NCBI RefSeq assembly: GCF_026015985.1
Contig: NZ_CP110389.1
Coordinates: 1,396,001-1,460,000 of the forward strand
Direction: 5' to 3'
DNA from: Rhodopseudomonas sp. P2A-2r
Lineage (GTDB): Bacteria > Pseudomonadota > Alphaproteobacteria > Rhizobiales > Xanthobacteraceae
DNA length: 64,000 nt
The position numbers were made by a program, and so were the translations under genes. The notes beneath the pieces are model-generated. The model saw nothing but the letters and a program-made list of their open reading frames with translations. It had not been told where the DNA came from and did not search any database. This document shows, piece after piece, positions 55,801 to 63,733 of this stretch. Numbering within the stretch: the first letter of the stretch is position 1; each line of letters begins with the position of its first letter.

Positions 55801-55814
55801 TTGACCCACATCAA
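55801..55814. promoter_or_regulatory. perfect FixK/FNR box between AMP-phosphorylase and cytochrome b561 genes
   Basis: TTGACCCACATCAA fits TTGAY-N4-RTCAA exactly. Its centre is about 61 bases upstream of the cytochrome b561 ATG, which puts a class II start site (41.5 bases downstream) near 55849, 20 bases before the ATG. It also sits ~120 bases upstream of the phosphorylase start. Confidence 0.8.
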
Positions 55815-55868
55815 TGCGTGTCATCGCTCGCACCGTAGGTTTGTCATTTGTCGCGGGAGGGATATGCG

Positions 55869-56423
55869 ATGCAGCTCAGCAACTCCGCAGAGAATTACGG
55901 CGCAATCCCGCAGGCCGTGCACTGGTTGACGGTGGTCCTGGTCGTCGTCGCGTGGCTTCTCGGGATTCTCGGCGATGAATTGCCCAAAGGCGCGCTGCGC
56001 TCTGCGGGGGCATTTTTTCATGACACCGCAGGGCTCGCGGTCATCATCCTGCTGCTGGTGCGTGTCGCGTGGCGTTTGATTGATCCACCGCCGCCTGCCG
56101 AGGCTGTTTCGCTCGGCGTGTGGCAGGATCGCGCAACCGGGCTCGTCCATCTTGCATTGTATGCGTTGCTGCTTGCGGTCCCGGTCGCGGGGATTGTCCT
56201 GCAATTCGCGCGCGGTGATGCACTACCGCTATTCGGGCTGGCGGAAATCCCGTCGCCATGGATCCGTGACCGGGCCTTCGCTCACAATGTTAAGGAAGTA
56301 CATGAAATCATGGCCCACGGGCTTATGCTTCTGGCGGCCCTTCACGCCACCGCGGCCCTGATCCATCATCGGGTCTTTCACGACCGCACGCTGTTACGAA
56401 TGTTGCCGCATTCCGACCGCTAG
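55869..56423 (+). CDS. cytochrome b561 family protein
   Basis: A 184-residue membrane cytochrome with four helices and haem-ligand candidates His18, His51, His145 and His159. HWLTVVLVVVAWLLG, LHLALYALLLAVPVAG-type and AHGLMLLAALHATAALIHH are typical. AGGG stands seven bases before the ATG at 55869. By family it oxidises quinol or accepts electrons from it. The FixK box upstream suggests induction at low oxygen. Confidence 0.9.
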   Translation: MQLSNSAENYGAIPQAVHWLTVVLVVVAWLLGILGDELPKGALRSAGAFFHDTAGLAVIILLLVRVAWRLIDPPPPAEAVSLGVWQDRATGLVHLALYALLLAVPVAGIVLQFARGDALPLFGLAEIPSPWIRDRAFAHNVKEVHEIMAHGLMLLAALHATAALIHHRVFHDRTLLRMLPHSDR

Positions 56424-56490
56424 CGGGTCATCATCAAGCCGAGGTCATCTCCTGCCGGCGCTTTCCCGACCGGCCTCGACTGTTGTTGGT

Positions 56491-59400
56491 CTAGGCCTTC
56501 GCCGGAGCGTGCGAGAACACCACCTCGATCAGCGTGCCGGAGCTCGGCGCGGTCTTGATCTGGAAGCGGGCGCGGTTGGCTTCGACCAGCGCCTTGGTCA
56601 GCGACAGGCTGACGCCGGCGCTTTCCGAAGTGTGATCGGCCGGGGCGTGGCTGTTGAACGGTTCCATGGCAGCGGCCAGTTCATTGTCATTGAGACCCTG
56701 GCCGGTGTCGCGGACCCGCAGCACCACATCGCCGAAATCGCTCAGCGCGGTGGAGACGATGACCTGGCCGCCGGCATTGGCCAGATGGATCGAATTGCCG
56801 ATCAGGTTGAGCGCGATCTGGCGCAGCGCACGGGCATCGGCCACCACGCGCGGCAGCGTATGGGCCAGCGAGGTGCGGATGATGATGCGGCCGCGGTTGG
56901 CCTGCGGCTGCATCACGGCGACGCATTGCTCGACCATCTCGTTGAGGTTCTGGTTGGTAAAGGCGAGATCGAGATTGCCGGTCTCGATGCGGCTGAGGTC
57001 GAGCAGGTCGTTGATGATGGCAATCACGCGCTCGCCGGAGACACGGATGTCCTTCATGTATTCGACGTAGCGCTCGTTGCCGAGCGGGCCGAAGCGCTGC
57101 TCGGTCATCACCTCGGCGAAGCCGATGATGGCGTTGAGCGGGGTGCGAACCTCATGGCTGATACGTGCCAGCACGTCGGCCTTGGCGGTGGCGGCACGGT
57201 CGGCCTGGCGGCGCGCATTGAGCAACTCGGTCTCGGTCTTCTTGATCTGGGTGAGGTCGCGGAATACGGCAAAGAAGTTGGGGCCGTCTTCGCGGGTCCG
57301 GCCCATCATCACCGACAGCGGAACGAGACCGCCTTCGCGCACCTGGCCCAGCGCCTCGCGGCCGTGGTCGAGCATGGCGGCGACGCTCGCGCTCTTGATG
57401 CTGTCGAGATAGTCGCCGACCACGCGCTGGCTCTCCGGCGCGAACAGGTCGACCAGATTGCGTTGCGTCAGCGCGGCGCCGTCATAGCCGAACAGCGCCT
57501 CGGCGCTGCGGTTGCACGAATTGATGTTGCCCTCGGCATCGAACATCACGATGCCTTCGGCTGTGGTGTCGAGGATGGCGCCGAGCTCTTCGGCGTCGGC
57601 GGCGCCATCGCCTTCAGGCACGGCCGGTGTCGCGGGCTCGGGTCGCGGTTCGCTGCCGGCCTGTTCGAAGATCAGCGCCAGCGCCGGGTCGGCGTCCCAG
57701 GTGATGGGGAACAGCTTGGCGTCGGTCGGCTGCAGCGGGGACGCCTGGCCGGCATCGGTACCGGAGATCGTGACGGCCTTGCCGCCATCGGCGGTGCTGC
57801 CGCCGGAGACACTCGGCTCCACATAGAGGACGTCGAGGCCGCCGGCGTCTTCCAGCGCGTGCAGCGTCGGATAGCCGGTGCGGGCCAGGAATGCCGGGTT
57901 GGCATAAAGCAGCCGGTCGAGCCGGTAGATCAGCACGCCAACCGGCATCAGATCGAGCAGGATCTTGTCGCGCATCACCTCGCCGCGCGCCGGCGGCGCC
58001 GGCTCCGCCAGCCAGTCCGGCGCGTCGCTGGCCGAGGCCGGCGCGTCCGACGCCTCGATCTGCGCGAGCATTTCCTCGGCCTCAAGCGGGCTCGGCTGCG
58101 GTTCGCCGGTCAGCCCGGTCTCGGCTTCGAGCCGCGCCGACAACTGCCGCGCCAACTCGTTGAAGGCGCTGTTTTCGACGGGCGTGAGTGCCGGCGATTT
58201 CAGGTCGCTCGCCCGGAAAGGCACGACATTCTTGGGAGGTTCCACGGTGGTGTCCGGTTCGGTTTGATTCTGGGGTTCGCGGGCGGCCGCTTCGATATCT
58301 GATGGTGGGGCGCCGGAGTCGTCCGGCTGGTCGGGATGGTCCGCGGCCGGGCCGGCCTGGACGATGTCCGCCGACAGCGATTGCGGCGGTGGCTCGCCGA
58401 CGAATTCGTGGCGCCGCAACTCCGCGAGCCGGGCCAGCGCGTCGAGATCGCGGCACACGCCGAAGCCGCGGTAGCCGGCGAAATTGCGCGCGCGATCGTA
58501 GACCGGCAGGCCCGACAGCTCGACCGGCAACCGCGCGCCGCCATCCGCCGGAAACAGCAAGGTGATGCCGCTCCAGGTATTGTGTGTGGCCACCGCGCTG
58601 AGCACGCGGCCATCGGGATCGAGGCCGTAATCTTCGGCGATCTCGCGCCAGTGGCGGCCGAAGCTCGCACTGGTGCGGGATCCGAGCAGTCGCGTGAATT
58701 CGTCGGAGCCGAGCGCGAAGCGGCCGTCGGCATCCATCTGCCAGGTGAAGCGCAGCGGCTGGCGACGCACCGGCGGCTCCGGCGGCGTTTCCAGTGCAGT
58801 TTCCATGGCAGGTGTCGGCTGCGCCGGGGCTTCTTCCGCGACCGGCGTTTCCACTGGCGCAGCTTCTGGCGGCGCAGCTTCTGTCAACGCGGGCTGGTCG
58901 GCCACGGCCTCGATAACCGGCGAAGGCTCAAGCGCCGGAAATTCATCAGGTGCTACCGACGAAGTATCTATGGCGGCATGGGCGATGGTGTCGGCGATGC
59001 TGGCTTCCAGAAGTTCTTCGGCAACGCGGTCGGACTCTTCCTCCGCCGCTGCAGCGATGGCGCCCGCTGGTTCGGACACTTCGGTCGCAGCCGGAATTTT
59101 GTGGGGCGTGGGCATGTCGGTTGGTTCGCCGGCGAGCCCTGCAGGTTCGATTTCGGCGACGGCTGGCGCGGGCATTGGCTCCGCCGGAGACGCCGGCGCG
59201 GGTGCGATCAGCGCGACCAGGCCGACATCGGCGCCGCTGCCGACGCGCTGCAGCACCACGTGGCCGAAGCCGATCGGCGTTTCGACGCGGCCATCCTTCA
59301 GCGCGTCGCTGCGCGCGGTCTCGAGGCCGGCTTCGGACAGGTTGCGAAAGCCGAGCAAAGCGCGGGCGGCATCGTTGGCGCCGATGAACAGGCCGTCGCG

Positions 59401-59844
59401 GGCAAAGCTGGCGATCGGCGTGTCGATGCCTTCAACGAGGTTCTGGAGTCGCTCCACCAGCGGCATGCCGCGGCCGGTGAAGGCGGCGGCGACCACCAGG
59501 ATGCCGGCGCTGCCGTCGGCAAATTCGAGCCGTGAACAGGCGCAGGTCATCAGCCCGCCGGGCGCCGCACCGAAGCCGCGCAGCCGTTCCAGCCGCACCG
59601 CGCCGGTCGCGGACAGCCGCGGTGCGAGCTGCGCCAGTTGGCGGCGATGCGGATCGGCGGGGCCGAAGGCCCGGGCCGCCAGCGCCGCGCCGTTGCGCGC
59701 GCCGAACAGCCGTGCGCCGACCGGATTGGCCCACAGGATGCGGGTGCCGTCGACCGACCACAGCCAGACCGGCTGATGGCTGGTCGCATGCACCGCCAGC
59801 CTGGCATCGCCGACGCCCCGCAACTGGAATTCCGCATTGCTCAT
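56491..59844 (-). CDS. PAS-domain sensor histidine kinase, PdhS/PleC-like
   Basis: A 1117-residue cytoplasmic kinase: an N-terminal PAS-like region (SVDGTRILWANPVGARLFG), a long Pro/Glu/Ala linker, several PAS segments (LDLMPVGVLIYRLDRLLYANPAFLARTGYP and GIVMFDAEGNINSCNRSAEALFGY), then the catalytic core. The H-box is ISHEVRTPLNAII (His897) followed by the PleC/DivJ/PdhS-family segment FGPLGNERYVEYMKDI. The N-box and G1 (RDTGQGL) are present, but the G2 box reads AGVSLSLTKAL where GTGLGL is expected. A GTG at 59961 is an alternative start. Likely a cell-cycle polarity kinase. Confidence 0.85.
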   Translation of the reverse strand: MSNAEFQLRGVGDARLAVHATSHQPVWLWSVDGTRILWANPVGARLFGARNGAALAARAFGPADPHRRQLAQLAPRLSATGAVRLERLRGFGAAPGGLMTCACSRLEFADGSAGILVVAAAFTGRGMPLVERLQNLVEGIDTPIASFARDGLFIGANDAARALLGFRNLSEAGLETARSDALKDGRVETPIGFGHVVLQRVGSGADVGLVALIAPAPASPAEPMPAPAVAEIEPAGLAGEPTDMPTPHKIPAATEVSEPAGAIAAAAEEESDRVAEELLEASIADTIAHAAIDTSSVAPDEFPALEPSPVIEAVADQPALTEAAPPEAAPVETPVAEEAPAQPTPAMETALETPPEPPVRRQPLRFTWQMDADGRFALGSDEFTRLLGSRTSASFGRHWREIAEDYGLDPDGRVLSAVATHNTWSGITLLFPADGGARLPVELSGLPVYDRARNFAGYRGFGVCRDLDALARLAELRRHEFVGEPPPQSLSADIVQAGPAADHPDQPDDSGAPPSDIEAAAREPQNQTEPDTTVEPPKNVVPFRASDLKSPALTPVENSAFNELARQLSARLEAETGLTGEPQPSPLEAEEMLAQIEASDAPASASDAPDWLAEPAPPARGEVMRDKILLDLMPVGVLIYRLDRLLYANPAFLARTGYPTLHALEDAGGLDVLYVEPSVSGGSTADGGKAVTISGTDAGQASPLQPTDAKLFPITWDADPALALIFEQAGSEPRPEPATPAVPEGDGAADAEELGAILDTTAEGIVMFDAEGNINSCNRSAEALFGYDGAALTQRNLVDLFAPESQRVVGDYLDSIKSASVAAMLDHGREALGQVREGGLVPLSVMMGRTREDGPNFFAVFRDLTQIKKTETELLNARRQADRAATAKADVLARISHEVRTPLNAIIGFAEVMTEQRFGPLGNERYVEYMKDIRVSGERVIAIINDLLDLSRIETGNLDLAFTNQNLNEMVEQCVAVMQPQANRGRIIIRTSLAHTLPRVVADARALRQIALNLIGNSIHLANAGGQVIVSTALSDFGDVVLRVRDTGQGLNDNELAAAMEPFNSHAPADHTSESAGVSLSLTKALVEANRARFQIKTAPSSGTLIEVVFSHAPAKA

Positions 59845-60192
59845 AGGTATTTCATGACTGATTCTTGTCGGCGTCCGATAATCAGGGACCAGATATGCAC
59901 GGCCAAAGGATGTCAGGCTTAACGCTTCGTTACTATCGCCTGCCGCGACCGTCAGGTCCACGCTGCTGGCCGCCCCGTACAGGCCAAAACGCCAACAGGC
60001 TTAATTGCCGCATGGCCGAAACTCCCGACACAGCCCTGCGTTGCACCAGTTGCAAAACCGGAACAAAGGTTCACGATGCAAGCCGGCCGGCGACGGATGA
60101 CCGCGTCACAGCGGCGACGTCTGCGGTGGTTAACTTCAGTGGGCGAACGGGGAGCCAGGGCTGTGGATGGCCCTGCAACACAGGAGTGGGAC
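59845..60192. other. 348-base spacer with a TGC-N3-GCA motif
   Basis: No gene found unless the histidine kinase starts at the GTG at 59961. It carries the minus-strand kinase leader, the plus-strand phasin leader and one TGCGTTGCA site (60036-60044). Confidence 0.6.
60036..60044. promoter_or_regulatory. candidate PhaR operator upstream of phasin 1
   Basis: TGCGTTGCA fits TGC-R-N-Y-GCA, the PhaR-type PHB-responsive operator pattern. It is about 150 bases before the phasin ATG; the same motif recurs twice before phasin 2. Confidence 0.5.
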
Positions 60193-60567
60193 ATGAGCGA
60201 CGAACGTTTTGAAATTCCCAAGGACATGAAGTCGATGGCGGAAGCGAGCTTCGAGCAGGCGCGCAAGACCTTCGAACACTTTCTGGCCAGCGCCCAGCAG
60301 ACTGCCAGCAGCATTGAGGACAAGGGCGCCACGGTGCGCGCCGGCGCCAAGGACATCAGCGCCCGGGCCATCGGCTTCGCTGAAAAGAACGTGCAGGCGT
60401 CGCTGGATTACGCCCAGCAGCTGCTGCACGCCAAGGATCTCGGCGACGTCATGCGGCTTCACAGCGAATACGTGCAGGCGCAAATGAAGGCACTGGCAGA
60501 GCAGGCCAGCGAGATGGGCCAGATCATGACCCAGACCGCCATGGAAGCGGCCAAGCCGAAAAACTGA
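60193..60567 (+). CDS. phasin family protein (phasin 1)
   Basis: A 124-residue amphipathic helical protein (AEASFEQARKTFEHFLASAQ, RAIGFAEKNVQASLDYAQQLLHAKDLGDVMRLHSEYVQAQMKALAEQASEMGQI) of the phasin_2 type that coats PHB granules. CAGGAG sits six bases before the ATG. It is followed by a second phasin 246 bases downstream; the two are related but distinct. Confidence 0.92.
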   Translation: MSDERFEIPKDMKSMAEASFEQARKTFEHFLASAQQTASSIEDKGATVRAGAKDISARAIGFAEKNVQASLDYAQQLLHAKDLGDVMRLHSEYVQAQMKALAEQASEMGQIMTQTAMEAAKPKN

Positions 60568-60669
60568 CGAGAACCAGAACCGTCAAGAACGGGATACCTT
60601 ACCCTGGGTTGCACGAATCCGGTTCCATTGCCGGGAACGTGCATCTGGGTAAGGGCTGCTATACGTTTT

Positions 60670-60696
60670 TGCGTTGCAATATTCTGTTGCGCTGCA
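60670..60696. promoter_or_regulatory. two candidate PhaR operators upstream of phasin 2
   Basis: TGCGTTGCA (60670-60678) and TGCGCTGCA (60688-60696) both fit TGC-R-N-Y-GCA, with centres 18 bases apart, about 120 bases before the phasin 2 ATG. Confidence 0.55.
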
Positions 60697-60813
60697 CAAG
60701 TCCGACAGGATATTGCTCAATCTCTCTACCGATTGCGTAATTTGCCACCCGGTCGGCGGGGACACGCCGTCAGGGAGCGTGGCACGGTCCCCTCAACACG
60801 AAGGATGCACGTC

Positions 60814-61248
60814 ATGGCTGAATCCAACGATCCGTTCTCCTCCTCCGTCATTCCGTTCCAGATGCCCGAGCAGGTTCGCGCCTTCGCCGAAAAGGGCGTG
60901 TCGCAGGCCCGCGAGAGCTACGCCAAGTTCAAGGACGCCGCCGAAACCCACAACGGCACCGTCGAGGCAGTGTTCTCGACCGCGACCAAGGGCGCGACCG
61001 ACTATTCCGCCAAGCTGCTGGACATCGCCAAGACCAACACCAATGCCGGCTTTGACTTCATGCAGTCGCTGATCGGCGTGAAGTCACCGGCGGCGGCGAT
61101 GGAGCTGTTCAGCGCCTTCGCCAAGAGCCAGGTCGAGACCCTGACCGGCCAGACCAAGGAACTGGCCGAGATAGGCCAGAAGATCGCCTCCGAGACCGCC
61201 GAGCCGATCAAGACCGGCGCGGCAAAGCTGTTCAAGCCCGCCGCCTAA
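60814..61248 (+). CDS. phasin family protein (phasin 2)
   Basis: A 144-residue phasin: IPFQMPEQVRAFAEKGVSQARESYAKFKDAAE and LMQSLIGVK-type segments followed by SAFAKSQVETLTGQTKELAEIGQKIA. GAAGGA precedes the ATG at 60814. It ends at a strong terminator. Coats PHB granules and limits their size by family. Confidence 0.94.
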   Translation: MAESNDPFSSSVIPFQMPEQVRAFAEKGVSQARESYAKFKDAAETHNGTVEAVFSTATKGATDYSAKLLDIAKTNTNAGFDFMQSLIGVKSPAAAMELFSAFAKSQVETLTGQTKELAEIGQKIASETAEPIKTGAAKLFKPAA

Positions 61249-61272
61249 GCGAGCAGGCGAGCGACGATTGCG

Positions 61273-61303
61273 AAGCCCGGGCCGGCGGCCCGGGCTTTGT
61301 TTT
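61273..61303 (+). terminator. intrinsic terminator of phasin 2
   Basis: AAGCCCGGGCC, loop ggc, GGCCCGGGCTT followed by TGTTTTG: an 11-base stem 24 bases after the phasin stop. Confidence 0.92.
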
Positions 61304-61467
61304 GCCGGGATCGGGCGAGCCCGCGCAAGAACTGCCGATTTCGCCGCGCACATCGGCTGAATTCGCCGCAACAAGGCGATTTCAGCCTCCTCGCGGCCTT
61401 GCCAAAGAGATGCGTTGCATCTAGTTTCCCGCCTGTTCGCGACCCCTCGCAGGGGCCGATCAGGGAT

Positions 61468-61544
61468 GCAGTTGTAGCTCAGTTGGTTAGAGCGCCTGTT
61501 TGTGGAGCAGGAGGTCGCTGGTTCGAGGCCAGCCAACTGTACCA
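61468..61544 (+). tRNA. tRNA-His (anticodon GTG)
   Basis: A 77-base cloverleaf with genomically encoded CCA. Anticodon GTG is at 61502-61504; the T-arm is GCTGG-ttcgagg-CCAGC; the acceptor pairs GCAGTTG with CAACTGT. The discriminator is A73 and the first pair is G1.U72, with no encoded G-1. This matches the divergent alphaproteobacterial tRNA-His type. Confidence 0.95.
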
Positions 61545-61753
61545 TGCTCCCCGTCCAGCTTTCAGATCCGGACCGAGCGTCGCCTCATGGTGCATGTCGC
61601 CGTGATGGCTGGATGTATGCGGCCTGCAGGGCAACATCACCCGCCTGACACACCGTGTCACCCCGTCCGCTTTCTCAGCCCCGCGCAGGGCTTGCAAAGG
61701 CGGCGCGCTTCACGGACATTTTGCCGTCGTCAATCACGTCGAGGGAGGATTTG

Positions 61754-62074
61754 ATGGGACGCTGCGGGAGACTGCGCCGCGACACAACGCTGGGCGCGGC
61801 GATCATGCTGTTGCTGCTGGCGGGCGCCGCCCAGGCCTACTCGCCGGAGCAGGAGCAGCTGTGCACCGGTGACGCGATGCGGCTGTGCAGTTCGGATATT
61901 CCCGACGTCGATCGGATCACCGCCTGCATGATCCGTCAGCGGGCGCAGCTCAGCCCCGGCTGCCGGGCCTTCTTTCGCGAGTCCGAACCGTCGCCCGCGC
62001 TGACGCCGGTCACCGCCCGCAAGCCGCTCAGCATCAAGCCGCGCAAGGCGAAGGCTCCGCGCCGCAAGAATTGA
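61754..62074 (+). CDS. small exported Cys-rich protein
   Basis: A 106-residue protein: signal peptide (TLGAAIMLLLLAGAAQA), then a compact four-Cys region (LCTGDAMRLCSSDIPDVDR, ITACMIRQRAQLSPGCRAFF) and a basic tail (KPLSIKPRKAKAPRRK). GAGGGAGGAT lies before the ATG at 61754. The paired-Cys pattern suggests disulfides in the periplasm. The family is common in this order but I cannot name a function. Confidence 0.8.
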   Translation: MGRCGRLRRDTTLGAAIMLLLLAGAAQAYSPEQEQLCTGDAMRLCSSDIPDVDRITACMIRQRAQLSPGCRAFFRESEPSPALTPVTARKPLSIKPRKAKAPRRKN

Positions 62075-62237
62075 AGCGATCGTTGCAGGACGGCGCATCG
62101 GCCGTTCGCTGTGCCGGTCGGCAGCTTGGCCGAACTGCCGCGCTGTCAGTCAACCGGCCGGAAAGTCGCGCCGCGACAAGCTGACGCGTTGGTAACGATG
62201 CCGTCAGGCCACATGTCCGGCGGTGAGGAGAATCATC

Positions 62238-62549
62238 TTGAGCGCTGACTACAAAGCCGAGATCGACCGACATTTCACGCGGTTTGCCGACCGGTTGCCG
62301 CCGAAACCGGCGCAGTTCATCAACTGGCTGCGCAGGCCCTCGTCCCGCCTGCTGAGAATTCCGCTCGCCGGACTATTGGTGGTGGGCGGGACCCTCAGCT
62401 TTCTTCCCGTGCTCGGCCTGTGGATGCTGCCGCTTGGTGTGGCGTTGATCGCCCAGGACGTTCCCATCCTCGAGAAGCCGACGGCGAAGTCGCTGGGATG
62501 GCTGGAGCGCAAGTGGGTCGAGCGTCAGCGCGCGAAACAACACAAATAG
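62238..62549 (+). CDS. small membrane protein (PGPGW-like), hypothetical
   Basis: A 103-residue protein with two hydrophobic segments (LLRIPLAGLLVVGGTLSFLPVLGLWMLPLGVALIAQDVP) and a basic C terminus. The TTG at 62238 has GAGGAG seven bases upstream; a GTG at 62223 overlaps that site and is less likely. The family resembles short membrane proteins with a P-x-L-G-x-W motif. Function unknown. Confidence 0.75.
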   Translation: MSADYKAEIDRHFTRFADRLPPKPAQFINWLRRPSSRLLRIPLAGLLVVGGTLSFLPVLGLWMLPLGVALIAQDVPILEKPTAKSLGWLERKWVERQRAKQHK

Positions 62550-62692
62550 CAGTTTGATAGTTGTCGCAGTCACGGTTCAGTCGCACGACTGACTCATTTT
62601 TAGCCTGCTGCACCGCATTGTGTGCCTCAAAAGACAGCATGGCGGATAAACCCGACCGCTAAAGTGAAGCAGGCGATAAATTTTCCTTTAAC

Positions 62693-62710
62693 GAATCAGC
62701 GCGCTGATTC
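62693..62710. promoter_or_regulatory. perfect 18-base palindrome upstream of parA
   Basis: GAATCAGCGCGCTGATTC, 37 bases before the ParA ATG. No loop, so more likely a dimer-binding operator than a terminator. Confidence 0.45.
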
Positions 62711-62747
62711 ATTTTCGCCTTCTGGGGTCAATCAGGAGGCCGGACAT

Positions 62748-63428
62748 ATGAACGTTATTGTTTTTGCATCGCGTAAAGGTGGCTCGGGAAAAAGCACCCT
62801 TGCCGCTCATCTTGCTGCACAGGTTCACAAGTCTTCCAAGCCGTGCCTGCTGATCGATGCCGATCCGCAGGGATCACTCACGCTTTGGCACAAGCTGCGG
62901 GGCACCAACGAGCCGCCGCTGAAGGTTGCCAATCGCACCGTCAGCGAGATCGTCGCCGCCGCCAAGCGCGATGGAGTCGAGTGGGTGTTCATCGATACCC
63001 CGCCCAACACCTCGGCGGTCGTGGACGATGCCATCAAGAACGCCACCATGGTGATCATTCCGGCGCGTCCCGGCGTGTTCGACGTCAATGCCGTGCAGGA
63101 CACCATTCAAAGCTGCCGCTCCGCCCGCAAGCCCTATGCCGTCGTGATCAACGGTGCACCGGCGCGCCGGGACGACGTGGAGAGCCGCATCGTGACCATC
63201 GCGCGCGAAGCCCTCGCCAAGTTCAAGGCGCCGGTCTGGGCGGGCCAGATCACCAACCGCGCCGATCTGCTGATGGCGCTGGGCAACGGTGAAGGTGCAC
63301 GCGAATACGCCGCCGAGGGTCGCGCGGCCGGCGAAATCAGCAAGCTGTGGGCTGCCATCGAACGCTCGATCAAGGCGATCCGCGGCAGCGCATCGGCCAC
63401 CGGCACCATGCACAAGCAGGCGGCATAA
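62748..63428 (+). CDS. ParA-family ATPase, orphan
   Basis: A 226-residue deviant-Walker ATPase: KGGSGKST at residues 10-17, LLIDADPQGSLTLW and VFIDTPPNTSAVVDDAI (Walker B). No ParB or parS is adjacent, so a plain partition role is unlikely; orphan ParA proteins position cargo or poles. AGGAGG sits seven bases before the ATG at 62748. Ends at an intrinsic terminator. Confidence 0.9.
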   Translation: MNVIVFASRKGGSGKSTLAAHLAAQVHKSSKPCLLIDADPQGSLTLWHKLRGTNEPPLKVANRTVSEIVAAAKRDGVEWVFIDTPPNTSAVVDDAIKNATMVIIPARPGVFDVNAVQDTIQSCRSARKPYAVVINGAPARRDDVESRIVTIAREALAKFKAPVWAGQITNRADLLMALGNGEGAREYAAEGRAAGEISKLWAAIERSIKAIRGSASATGTMHKQAA

Positions 63429-63454
63429 TCTCCGTCTGACTCCGACGACTGAGG

Positions 63455-63477
63455 CGCGCGAGGTTCGCGCGTTTTTT
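63455..63477 (+). terminator. intrinsic terminator of parA
   Basis: CGCGCGA, loop ggt, TCGCGCG then T6, 26 bases after the ParA stop. Confidence 0.92.
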
Positions 63478-63592
63478 GCTGTGGGCGATCGGGCGGTGTT
63501 TGCGCGTGGCGTTGTCCGGCGCCGGCATCGCTGATGCCGAGCCTCTCGCGGTGAGCCTCGACGGCCACGTGCGGCAACCATGCCATCCACGC

Positions 63593-63622
63593 AAAAAAGC
63601 CGGACTCAAATGAGCCCGGCTT
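63593..63622 (-). terminator. intrinsic terminator of the sRNA candidate
   Basis: On the minus strand AAGCCGG...CCGGCTT with an inner CTCA/TGAG pairing, followed by T6. Confidence 0.88.
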
Positions 63623-63727
63623 GAGGTATTGGCCACGTGAGGCCGACACAATCACCTTCCAAGAGGGATAACTGAGAACCCGCTCCGCTGGAGGAGGGGG
63701 ACAAAGCGCAGAACGGGCTCTCAGCGT
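63593..63727 (-). ncRNA. small regulatory RNA candidate with anti-Shine-Dalgarno loop
   Basis: About 135 nt between parA and the LysR gene. On the minus strand a long hairpin (63672-63724; outer stem CTGAGA/TCTCAG and CCCG/CGGG, inner CGCT/AGCG) presents the apical loop GTCCCCCTCCTCC, complementary to Shine-Dalgarno sequence. A second part leads to an intrinsic terminator (63593-63622). A sigma70-like promoter lies just upstream. No ORF fits the stretch. Anti-SD loops are a hallmark of several alphaproteobacterial trans-acting sRNAs. Confidence 0.7.
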
Positions 63728-63733
63728 GCAAGG

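Noticed and set aside
56509..58302. Long plus-strand open frame opposite the histidine kinase
   Set aside because: GC-rich antisense shadow; the minus strand carries intact kinase motifs.
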